Shown here piece by piece: positions 23,763 to 30,413 of a stretch of DNA of 54,564 bases; within the stretch, counting starts at the first letter, position 1, and every line of letters starts with the position of its first letter. Under the pieces are notes generated by a model, which was given only the letters and a program-made list of their open reading frames with translations, was not told the origin of the DNA and ran no database searches. The DNA is from JBCAWW01 sp039024315 (GTDB lineage Bacteria > Bacteroidota > Bacteroidia > J057), in the NCBI GenBank assembly GCA_039024315.1, contig JBCCQN010000027.1:1-54564 (forward strand). The letters are read 5' to 3'. Made by a program: the position numbers and the translations under genes.

Positions 23763-26160
23763 ATAAAGCTCGATGGGCCAAATAACTAGCACTCATCCCA
23801 AAAGCTACCACAGTCAGAGAACTCAGGGGCATCAATATTGCGGCAATCACCGGCGTCAACCAGCCTTGTACTGCAATGGCCAACCCAAACAGATTATATA
23901 GCAAAGAAAGCCCAAAACCATAGCGCACCAATTGTACCGCCTTGCGGGTAAAACGCAAGACGGCGGGCAGTTTACTAAATGACTGGGCGTCCAAGATTGC
24001 ATCACAAGCAGGAGCAAAAGTGCCAGTGTCTTCTGTCAGAGCAATACCGACTTCGCTTTGGCGTAGGGCACCGGCATCATTTAAGCCATCCCCTATCATC
24101 ATGACTTTGTGCCCTTCTGCTTGGAGAGAGGCGATAAAATCTAACTTGGCTTGTGGACTCTGCTGAAAGTGCAGGGGAGTTTCTGCATCAAAAACTTTTT
24201 GCAAAGCAGCTCGATCACGATCTGTATCGCCTGAGAGCACCTGTAGCTGATACTGCTGGCACAAAACGTTTATGGTACTGGAAAGCCCTTCTCGGAAGGA
24301 TGCTTGCCAAGCAAAACCAGCAATCAGCCTACCATCTTCGACTAGCCAAGTAGCCTTGGTATCTAATCCCTCGTCTCGAAGCCGCTCATTTGGTAGTAAA
24401 AATTTGCTGATGTAATTCCAATTACCTAATTGTAAATGATAGCCCTCTACAATCGCTTCTAGCCCTTGGCCAGTCGTCTCCCGCAAATCTGTAATCGGTA
24501 GATTCCCTCCCTCTGCTCGCATACGACCGATCGCTTGGCTTACAGGGTGAGTCGAGGTCTGCACCAGAGTCATCAAACGATCCATACTCTCATCAGAAGG
24601 CTGCCCATAGACTAATTTTGCAGGCAGACGATCGTGCTGGGTTAGGGTACCCGTTTTATCAAAAACGATATTGTCTAGACTAGCCATCTGCTCAATGACG
24701 CTGGTATTTTTGAGGTAGAGCCGATCTTTTCCCAATAATCTCAAGCTATTGCCTAGCGTAATCGGCAACGTCAAAGCAATACCACAGGGACAAGCGACGA
24801 TCAAAACGGCGGTAAACACATTGGCCGCCATACCTGCGCCAGCTGCAATCCACCAGTAAATACCAGCCACCAATGCCACCGCCAAGACACCTAACGTAAA
24901 GCGCTTACTGATACGGTCTGTCAAACTTTCTAGACTAGCCTTGGCTTCCTTGCGGAAGGCAGATTGATTCCACAATTGCGTGAGATAAGACTGGGAGACT
25001 GCTTTGGTAAGCTCAACCTCAATCGGCAAACCTATTTGGCGGCCACCTCCATAAAGCTGATCTCCCACTACTTTAGGTACTGGCTCAGATTCACCGGTGA
25101 CAAAGCTATAATCCACTTGGGCGGTGGTACTCAATAAACGTGCATCTGCAGGGATCAACTCTTGGTTACGAATCAATAGCTTATCTCCTACTACCAAATC
25201 GGTTACGGCTACACTTTCACTTTGCCCCTCTCGCAGCCTCGTCGCGGCAATCGGAAAGTAAGCAGTATAATCCCGGTCAAAGGCCAATTGGTCATAAGTC
25301 TTTTCTTGAAACCATTTACCGATCAAGAGAAAAAATACCAGACCTGCCAAAGAATCCATATAACCCGCACCCGTCTGCGTGAGGATCTCAAAGAGACTGC
25401 GTCCAAAAAGCACCAATATCCCCAGAGAGATCGGTACATCGATGTTGAGCTGCTTTTGCTTGAGCCCTTCCCAAGCCGAGCGAAAGAAAGTCCGGCTGCT
25501 GTACAAGAAAACGGGCAAGGCCAGCAATAGATTCAAATAAGCAAAAATGGGAAGGTAGCGTTCGGCGGCGCCGAAATAGTCCGGAAAGCTAAACAACATA
25601 ATGTTGCCAAAACAAAAGCCTGCAATCCCCAATGGATAGACTAAGGGAGAAACATAGGATTTTTGCTTTTTGTGCTTTAAATCCTGCAGACGGATTTCCG
25701 GCTCATAACCGATGCCGGCCAATAAAGCGACCACTTCACGCAGGCGGATCTGATCATTTTGAAAGCTGAGGGAAAGCGTTTTGCGAAGAAAGTCTACCTG
25801 AGACTGCTCGATACCCGGATGAAGGCGATAGAGATTTTCCAACAGCCAGATACAAGAAGTACAATGCATTTGAGGGATGCGGAGCCGTAAAAAAGTACGC
25901 TCATCATCTGTAAAGTCAATTAGTTTTTCGATGACTTCAGGCTGCTCCAAATAGTCCCAGTTCCCTTTAAGATTTGGGTTGTTCAACTTTTGACCGGGGG
26001 TGTTTTCTAATTCATAATAGTTCTCCAGCTCATTGTCATGCAGGATCTGATAGACCATTTTGCAGCCTTCGCAACAAAAGTCCTTTTCCGCATACTGTAC
26101 GGGGGGACTAGGACATTCATCCCCGCAATGGTAACAGGCAGGAGTGTGAGTGCTTTCCAT
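23677..26160 (-). CDS. ccoI: Copper-translocating P-type ATPase of the cbb3 oxidase locus (CcoI)
   Basis: Protein of 827 residues. A Cys-rich N-terminal metal-binding region (ACYHCGDECPSPPVQYAEKDFCCEGC) is followed by a degenerate HMA domain (PQMHCTSCIWLLENLY), membrane helices, the actuator TGESEPV, the ion-binding CPC motif (VACPCGIALTLP), DKTGTLT phosphorylation site, HP motif (THPVSQAIG) and GDGLNDAGAL. This matches FixI/CcoI ATPases that deliver copper for cbb3 oxidase. The C-terminus has an extra ~35-residue tail produced by a repeat at 23742, overlapping the convergent gene. It is separated from ccoS by two plus-strand genes and has its own promoter. Confidence 0.94.
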   Translation of the reverse strand: MESTHTPACYHCGDECPSPPVQYAEKDFCCEGCKMVYQILHDNELENYYELENTPGQKLNNPNLKGNWDYLEQPEVIEKLIDFTDDERTFLRLRIPQMHCTSCIWLLENLYRLHPGIEQSQVDFLRKTLSLSFQNDQIRLREVVALLAGIGYEPEIRLQDLKHKKQKSYVSPLVYPLGIAGFCFGNIMLFSFPDYFGAAERYLPIFAYLNLLLALPVFLYSSRTFFRSAWEGLKQKQLNIDVPISLGILVLFGRSLFEILTQTGAGYMDSLAGLVFFLLIGKWFQEKTYDQLAFDRDYTAYFPIAATRLREGQSESVAVTDLVVGDKLLIRNQELIPADARLLSTTAQVDYSFVTGESEPVPKVVGDQLYGGGRQIGLPIEVELTKAVSQSYLTQLWNQSAFRKEAKASLESLTDRISKRFTLGVLAVALVAGIYWWIAAGAGMAANVFTAVLIVACPCGIALTLPITLGNSLRLLGKDRLYLKNTSVIEQMASLDNIVFDKTGTLTQHDRLPAKLVYGQPSDESMDRLMTLVQTSTHPVSQAIGRMRAEGGNLPITDLRETTGQGLEAIVEGYHLQLGNWNYISKFLLPNERLRDEGLDTKATWLVEDGRLIAGFAWQASFREGLSSTINVLCQQYQLQVLSGDTDRDRAALQKVFDAETPLHFQQSPQAKLDFIASLQAEGHKVMMIGDGLNDAGALRQSEVGIALTEDTGTFAPACDAILDAQSFSKLPAVLRFTRKAVQLVRYGFGLSLLYNLFGLAIAVQGWLTPVIAAILMPLSSLTVVAFGMSASYLAHRALFRPRRGTLVSSLPDAQKRLPVPQMQAAN
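23742..23757 (+). repeat. GCGTTCYGCGMAGC half-palindrome inside two overlapping genes
   Basis: GCGTTCCGCGCCGCGG ends just before the plus-strand stop codon and lies inside the 3' end of ccoI on the other strand, encoding AFRAAA on plus and a stretch of ccoI's extra tail on minus. Confidence 0.55.
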
Positions 26161-26165
26161 AACCC

Positions 26166-26231
26166 CAAATTAGGAGAAGGCACTCTACGAGCAGAAGAGA
26201 TAGGTTTGACAGAGGAGTGACTTTTGTCAGT
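26166..26231 (-). promoter_or_regulatory. ccoI promoter with Crp-type site
   Basis: The minus strand reads AGTGAC-like dyad AGTGACTTTTGTCAGT (plus-strand 26216-26231; core TGACTTTTGTCA) and a near-consensus -7 box CTAATTTG (26166-26173). The 50-bp offset equals that of the ccoS and usp promoters. Confidence 0.5.
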
Positions 26232-26244
26232 CTAGTTTTAAGGA

Positions 26245-26310
26245 CTGCTTCGCAGAACGCTTATCCTTTGGGGAGTGCAATCGATAGAAACGTTCTGCGA
26301 AGCAGAAAGC
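26245..26310. repeat. Two GCGTTCYGCGMAGC palindromes in opposite orientation
   Basis: CTGCTTCGCAGAACGC (26245-26260) and a nearly complete palindrome CGTTCTGCGAAGCAGAA (26291-26307). They lie in the gap upstream of ccoI; no gene is seen in 26161-26429. Confidence 0.65.
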
Positions 26311-26371
26311 AGGAGTGCTTAGGCCTTTCGAAAAGGGTCGTGGGCGTTTGTAATACTACCCTACACTAGAT

Positions 26372-26427
26372 ATCTGTAGCGGCGTATTGCATACGCCGCC
26401 AGAATAAAGCGTTCTGCGAAGCAGAAC
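26372..26427 (+). repeat. 49-bp identical hairpin repeat, copy 2, with GCGTTCYGCGMAGC tail
   Basis: 26376-26424 is identical to 10819-10867: a GCGGCGTAT/ATACGCCGC hairpin and GCGTTCTGCGAAGCAG. It ends three bases before the stop codon of the minus-strand DUF5777 gene, so it could serve as its 3' end. Confidence 0.8.
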
Positions 26428-26429
26428 AA

Positions 26430-27335
26430 CTACTTCCGCTTCACCGTAAATACTCGCCCAAGGTTGAAGCCAAGGTGGATATCACCAGCTAGCCAATCAC
26501 CGGTAGTCTGCGGGATAAAGAGGTTTTCGGACATTGCGACCGAGTTGGTAAACATGAGCTGGAATACGTGGCCTCCCGTCTCGATATCAACCCCGATCGA
26601 GAGCGAGTTTTGAAAGTTATCGGCGGTATTTCCTGGCAGGAGATAGAAATATTCAAAGTTGATAGTCATACTCCGCGTGACTTTAACTCTGCCCCCTATC
26701 CCCATGGCAAAGACATCATTTTGCTCAGCTCGAGTAGCGACTAAGTTGCGATGCACCATGGTTGGCATTAACTGCAGCGAAAGTCGTTCTCCAAACTTAC
26801 GTGCAATCATCAACTGATGAGTATAATTGAGACGAGAGGTAAAAAAATTCTCTCGACTAGGGTCAGTAAACCTTAGGGTATTGATGGCCATATTACTGTA
26901 GGCAACAATCGTAAAAGGAAAAGTTTCCGCTCCTGATTTTTGTCTAAACAAGCGCACTTTGAGAAAGCTATCGTAGGTTTTGAACACATTACTACGCCCA
27001 ATCCCAACGCAGAGCCAAGGCTTGATACCGTATTCAAAACCCAATCGCATATTGGCCTGATCCAGCCCAAAAAATTCGTATGCTCCTCCATTGACCCGCC
27101 CAAAGCGATGCGAAATCATCATCTGCAAAACGCCTTCACCGGGCATTTCGATGGAATGGGCATTAATAAGACGTACTCCCTTAAAGGTAGCCAAGGCATA
27201 GTTAACTGGCTCTTCTTCCATTTCTTCGAGCATCGCCATGAGATCGTCTTCATCTTCTTGAGCTTGAAGGTTGAGCGGCAGGATAAGCCCTATCAAGAGG
27301 ACGTAGCCAAACAGTAGTGGGAGGGACCTTTTCAT
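26430..27335 (-). CDS. DUF5777 family outer membrane beta-barrel-like protein
   Basis: Protein of 301 residues. A signal peptide (MKRSLPLLFGYVLLIGLILPLNLQAQ) is followed by an acidic stretch (EDEDDLMAMLEEMEEE) and a series of amphipathic beta-strands (VLQMMISHRFGRVNGGAYEFFGLDQANMRLGFEYG...), as in DUF5777. The family sits in the outer membrane by prediction; function unknown. It is the last gene of an operon with a YceI protein, two c-type cytochrome lipoproteins and an OB-fold protein, so a redox or lipid/quinone-binding role is suggested by context only. Starts 9 bases after yceI. Confidence 0.8.
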   Translation of the reverse strand: MKRSLPLLFGYVLLIGLILPLNLQAQEDEDDLMAMLEEMEEEPVNYALATFKGVRLINAHSIEMPGEGVLQMMISHRFGRVNGGAYEFFGLDQANMRLGFEYGIKPWLCVGIGRSNVFKTYDSFLKVRLFRQKSGAETFPFTIVAYSNMAINTLRFTDPSRENFFTSRLNYTHQLMIARKFGERLSLQLMPTMVHRNLVATRAEQNDVFAMGIGGRVKVTRSMTINFEYFYLLPGNTADNFQNSLSIGVDIETGGHVFQLMFTNSVAMSENLFIPQTTGDWLAGDIHLGFNLGRVFTVKRK

Positions 27336-27344
27336 TGATTCAAT

Positions 27345-27899
27345 TTACTTCTTGAAGGGTTCATAATTCATCGTCACCTCGATGGAGATGTTCTCCGCGA
27401 TACTTTCACGGACGATAGAGGGAACTTCAATTTCATAGTCTTCCAAGGCAATCGGAAAGGTCGCTTCGGCCTTAATCTTGCCACCATCTACAGTAATAAC
27501 ACCATCTGTACTGACTGGTTGGGTTACCCCATGGATAATCAAACTTCCCTCTACTTTTACTTGATAAGTACCATCTTTACTTAGATCAACTTCATCCATA
27601 TTGGTGATGGAGCCTTTGAAGGTAGATTTAGGATACTTATCCGATTCAACATATTTTTCATTGAAATGTTCCTGCATCAATTCCTTTTCAAACTGAAAAC
27701 CTTTGAGCAAGAGAGAGAAAACCAGGTCGCCCGTCTCAGAATTGAAGATACTGGTTACTTGTTTGTGATCTGCCTCGATATTTTCAACCGGAGTTTCGGA
27801 GAGGAAACTTACCTGTCCGGTGCGAGTAAGGTACTTTTGAGCGGAGAGAGAGCTTACTGCCATTAATAGCAGGCTCAGGATTAAGATTGATTTTTTCAT
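27345..27899 (-). CDS. YceI family periplasmic protein
   Basis: Protein of 184 residues. After a signal peptide (MKKSILILSLLLMAVSSLSAQ) comes a lipocalin-like YceI beta-barrel: GQVSFLSETPVENIEADHKQV, FSLLLKGFQFEKELMQEHFNEKYVES, YPKSTFKG, GSLIIHGVTQPV and FPIALEDYEIEVP. YceI proteins bind long isoprenoids such as polyprenyl or quinone chains. A second YceI gene lies at 33252 in the neighbouring operon and shares LQ/MQ-EHFNEK and HGV motifs, so the two are paralogues. It lies 12 bases after the small cytochrome gene. Confidence 0.92.
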   Translation of the reverse strand: MKKSILILSLLLMAVSSLSAQKYLTRTGQVSFLSETPVENIEADHKQVTSIFNSETGDLVFSLLLKGFQFEKELMQEHFNEKYVESDKYPKSTFKGSITNMDEVDLSKDGTYQVKVEGSLIIHGVTQPVSTDGVITVDGGKIKAEATFPIALEDYEIEVPSIVRESIAENISIEVTMNYEPFKK

Positions 27900-27911
27900 A
27901 TTTGGTTTGTT

Positions 27912-28277
27912 TTAGTTGTTGAGAGCGCCGGCCTCTACCCAGTTTTTTACTTGACCAAGATCACAATCAGGGAGCCGAAGCGTACTACTAGGCATGGGTG
28001 AAAAGCCATCAATGTGAGCCATAGAACCATAAAGGGCACCATTTTGGGCCCAAACTTGGACATCAGCGTGCTCTACTAGCGCTACGCCTCCAGAGGGAGA
28101 ACCACCACTGTGGCAGCCTGTGCAGTGTTGTTGTAAAAGGGGCACAATGGTAGTGGCATAGCTTACGTTGAGGGAATCGCAGTCAGGAGCGACCGGATAA
28201 AGGTCTTCTTCATTGTCATAGTAGCACCCACTGAGGGCCCATAAGACAATTGGGATCAAGATTGCGAGATATTTCAT
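27912..28277 (-). CDS. Small c-type cytochrome lipoprotein
   Basis: Protein of 121 residues with a lipoprotein signal (ILIPIVLWALSGC, Cys ~18) and one haem-binding motif (QQHCTGCH). The remainder (CDSLNVSYATTIVPLLQ...NGALYGSMAH...PMPSS...CDLGQVKNWVEAGALNN) is clearly homologous to the C-terminal half of the adjacent larger cytochrome. A Met in the SPMPSS region is a candidate distal ligand. It is probably an anchored periplasmic electron carrier. Confidence 0.85.
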   Translation of the reverse strand: MKYLAILIPIVLWALSGCYYDNEEDLYPVAPDCDSLNVSYATTIVPLLQQHCTGCHSGGSPSGGVALVEHADVQVWAQNGALYGSMAHIDGFSPMPSSTLRLPDCDLGQVKNWVEAGALNN

Positions 28278-28321
28278 GATGATGATTTGCGTTGGATTAG
28301 GGATTCGACTGCGCCGAACGA

Positions 28322-29098
28322 TCAGTTGTCAGGTGTACCAGCATTGATCCAAGCCGCGATTTGGGCGATTTCGCAAGCGGGCATTTTAGGCGCATTGGGA
28401 GGCATTTTGGCATAGCTAGGATCATGTTCAATCGATCCTAAGAGTGTACCATTATTAGCTACGATCACTAATAGATCATGAGTATGAAAGCTCAAGCCTG
28501 CAGCGGGGGTATCGTCATCATGGCAACTGATACATTTGCGTTCGATAAGGATGGGCTGGACTACATTGGCGTAGCTTACCTCTACCGTATCACAATCCAA
28601 TAGCTTATCACAGACCAAATCTTGCGCCCCTTGCTCAATCCATTTGAGGATTATGTCTGCCTCACTTGCCAGCAGGGGCGGAGCAGGTGGAATCGGCATT
28701 TTTAAGTTAGGATCAATCGTGGTGATCCGCGCGTAAATATCGCTGGAGGCAGGATCAGATAGCTTAATGGCTGTTGTCTTGATCGTGTTTTCGTAGCTAT
28801 CAAGGATTACGCCAGCGGCGCTACTAGTCGCATTGTGGCAACCCCCAGTCGCACAGTTGGCTAACAGAATGGGTAAAACGTCTTGTTGAAAATAAACCGT
28901 ATCGGGATCACAAGCCCTTAAACCTACCGTGGTATCAATGACTACCGTATCCGTATCAGCCGGAATTGTATCCATAGGATTAGGCACAATCATCGTCGGC
29001 TCATGAACACAGGCCGAAAATTGCAGGGCAACTAAGCCTAATACCATCAAAGCAACTAGGCCGAGGCGAGCATCTAATGTGTCTCTGAGCCTATTCAT
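28322..29098 (-). CDS. Dihaem c-type cytochrome lipoprotein
   Basis: Protein of 258 residues with a lipoprotein-like N-terminus (LVALQFSAC, Cys ~30). Two haem motifs are visible: CATGGCH (CX4CH, the wider spacing seen in planctomycete-type cytochrome domains) at about residue 80 and CISCH at about residue 190. MPIPP and MPPNAP loops could supply the distal Met ligands. The second domain matches the separate 121-residue cytochrome downstream. It probably forms an electron-transfer chain with it. Its start overlaps the OB-fold gene by 8 bases. Confidence 0.85.
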   Translation of the reverse strand: MNRLRDTLDARLGLVALMVLGLVALQFSACVHEPTMIVPNPMDTIPADTDTVVIDTTVGLRACDPDTVYFQQDVLPILLANCATGGCHNATSSAAGVILDSYENTIKTTAIKLSDPASSDIYARITTIDPNLKMPIPPAPPLLASEADIILKWIEQGAQDLVCDKLLDCDTVEVSYANVVQPILIERKCISCHDDDTPAAGLSFHTHDLLVIVANNGTLLGSIEHDPSYAKMPPNAPKMPACEIAQIAAWINAGTPDN

Positions 29099-29516
29099 TG
29101 ATCACGCAGCGGACTAAATTCACATCCATATTGATACCCGTACAGATGCCTTTGATAGAGATTTCAGTACCTTCATCTAAGGCAAGTGCAGCTTTGGCAT
29201 CAGCTCCGCTGAACGCACAACTCACCCCAAAAATCTCCTCTTCTGGGCGGATAAATAATACCACCTCTGATTCCCCTAGCTTGCTTTTTTCGGCTAATGT
29301 CCCTGAAATCTGTATAAGCTTGTCGAGGTAAATCCCATTGGCCTTACTTTCGTCAGCTTCATACTCATGAAAAAGCGCTATTGCCGTTAGGCTATAATCA
29401 GCTTCTAGATCGGCGAGATTATCATGCTCTTTTTGAAACATATAATAGCCGGCGCCAAAGCCTATCACGCCACACAATAGGACAAATATGGCCAAGGTTC
29501 GGTAGTTAATATTCAT
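29091..29516 (-). CDS. OB-fold tRNA_anti-like membrane-anchored protein
   Basis: Protein of 141 residues from the ATG at 29516 (the frame continues to a TTG at 29534). One N-terminal membrane anchor (TLAIFVLLCGVIGFGAGYYMF) precedes an OB-fold domain of the tRNA_anti-like type (LDKLIQISGTLAEKSKLGESEVVLFIRPEEEIFGVSCAFSG...GTEISIKGICTGINMDVNLVRCVI). In Bacteroidota this family often precedes cytochrome and YceI genes; nucleic acid binding is unlikely for a periplasmic domain. It is the first gene of the five-gene operon, preceded by a palindrome and a direct-repeat site. Confidence 0.8.
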   Translation of the reverse strand: MNINYRTLAIFVLLCGVIGFGAGYYMFQKEHDNLADLEADYSLTAIALFHEYEADESKANGIYLDKLIQISGTLAEKSKLGESEVVLFIRPEEEIFGVSCAFSGADAKAALALDEGTEISIKGICTGINMDVNLVRCVINE

Positions 29517-29544
29517 AGTGAAAGCTTGATTCAAGACTGCCTAG

Positions 29545-29560
29545 GTGACACTAGAGTCAC
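29545..29560. promoter_or_regulatory. 16-bp palindrome before the cytochrome operon
   Basis: GTGACACTAGAGTCAC is palindromic except for one central A/A pair. It lies 28 bases before the ATG of the OB-fold gene and could be an operator or a small mRNA hairpin. Confidence 0.45.
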
Positions 29561-29612
29561 ATACCGCAAAAAGCCCAAATAGTTTAGGGCAATGCATTCT
29601 TAACTACCGAAA

Positions 29613-29640
29613 CCGGAAAAAGTCTGTCTGAAGCGGAAAA
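29613..29640 (-). promoter_or_regulatory. Putative LytTR site A (direct repeat, 20-bp period)
   Basis: CCGGAAAA (29613) and GCGGAAAA (29633) on plus, that is two TTTTCCGS blocks on the transcribed strand. The same arrangement stands before the YceI-kinase-LytTR operon at 33863. Tandem blocks two helical turns apart are the usual target form of LytTR regulators. Confidence 0.55.
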
Positions 29641-29642
29641 TT

Positions 29643-30413
29643 TTAGTTCAAATCTCCCTTTAGCCACTTCTTGAAGAGTGCGGATCGCTCGGAGCTGACA
29701 AGCGCATCGACTGGTGCAACGGGTTTAAGGCTAATTTTGACTCGACTTTTGGACATAGTATGCATTTGATCGATGGCCTCTAAGTTTGCGATCAATTGGC
29801 GGTTAATTCTAAAAAACTGCTCTGGGGCTAGTAAAGCATCTAATTGATCAAGCGTCTGATCGATGGGGTAGCGTTTCCCAGCATGGGTCATTAAAAAACA
29901 GACCCGCTCTTCGATATAGAAGTAAGCCACCTCACTAAAGTTTACGGCTTTAAGTTGCTGCCCAAAACGAATCAGCAGGCGCTTGGGCTGACTTTTTTGT
30001 TGGAGCGCTTTGGCCAGTTCTTGGTAGTCAAAAGGCGTACTCACAGTATCCACTTGGGGGCGTGAGCGATGGTATTTGGCTAAAGCAGCCGCCAATTCCT
30101 CTTTTTTGACAGGCTTGAGAATGTAATCGATGCTATTGTGTTTGAAGGCTTCAATGGCATAGGCATCGTAGGCAGTGGTAAATATGATCGGGTTTTCTAC
30201 CTCTAGTTGACGGAGTATTTCAAAGGCCGAACCATCGGCGAGGTGGATGTCCATAAACATCAGGTCTGGCGCATCATTGGCCTCCCACCATTCGAGCGTT
30301 TCTTCTACGCTCTCGAGCGTAGCGAGGATTTCCACATTGGGTTCTAATGCTTTGATCATCCGCACGAGGCGCTGACTGGCAAGCATTTCATCTTCGATTA
30401 CGAGTACTTTCAT
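29643..30413 (-). CDS. LytTR family response regulator
   Basis: Protein of 256 residues. The receiver domain (1-~120) has VIEDE, the phospho-acceptor Asp in LMFMDIHLADGSAFE, TTAYD and ILKPVKKEEL. A LytTR DNA-binding domain (~150-250) has LLIRFGQQLKAVNFSEVAYFYIEERVCFL and QFFRINRQLIANL. It overlaps the sensor kinase gene (ATGA), a cognate pair. It likely regulates its own operon and the adjacent cytochrome operon through paired direct repeats. Confidence 0.94.
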   Translation of the reverse strand: MKVLVIEDEMLASQRLVRMIKALEPNVEILATLESVEETLEWWEANDAPDLMFMDIHLADGSAFEILRQLEVENPIIFTTAYDAYAIEAFKHNSIDYILKPVKKEELAAALAKYHRSRPQVDTVSTPFDYQELAKALQQKSQPKRLLIRFGQQLKAVNFSEVAYFYIEERVCFLMTHAGKRYPIDQTLDQLDALLAPEQFFRINRQLIANLEAIDQMHTMSKSRVKISLKPVAPVDALVSSERSALFKKWLKGDLN

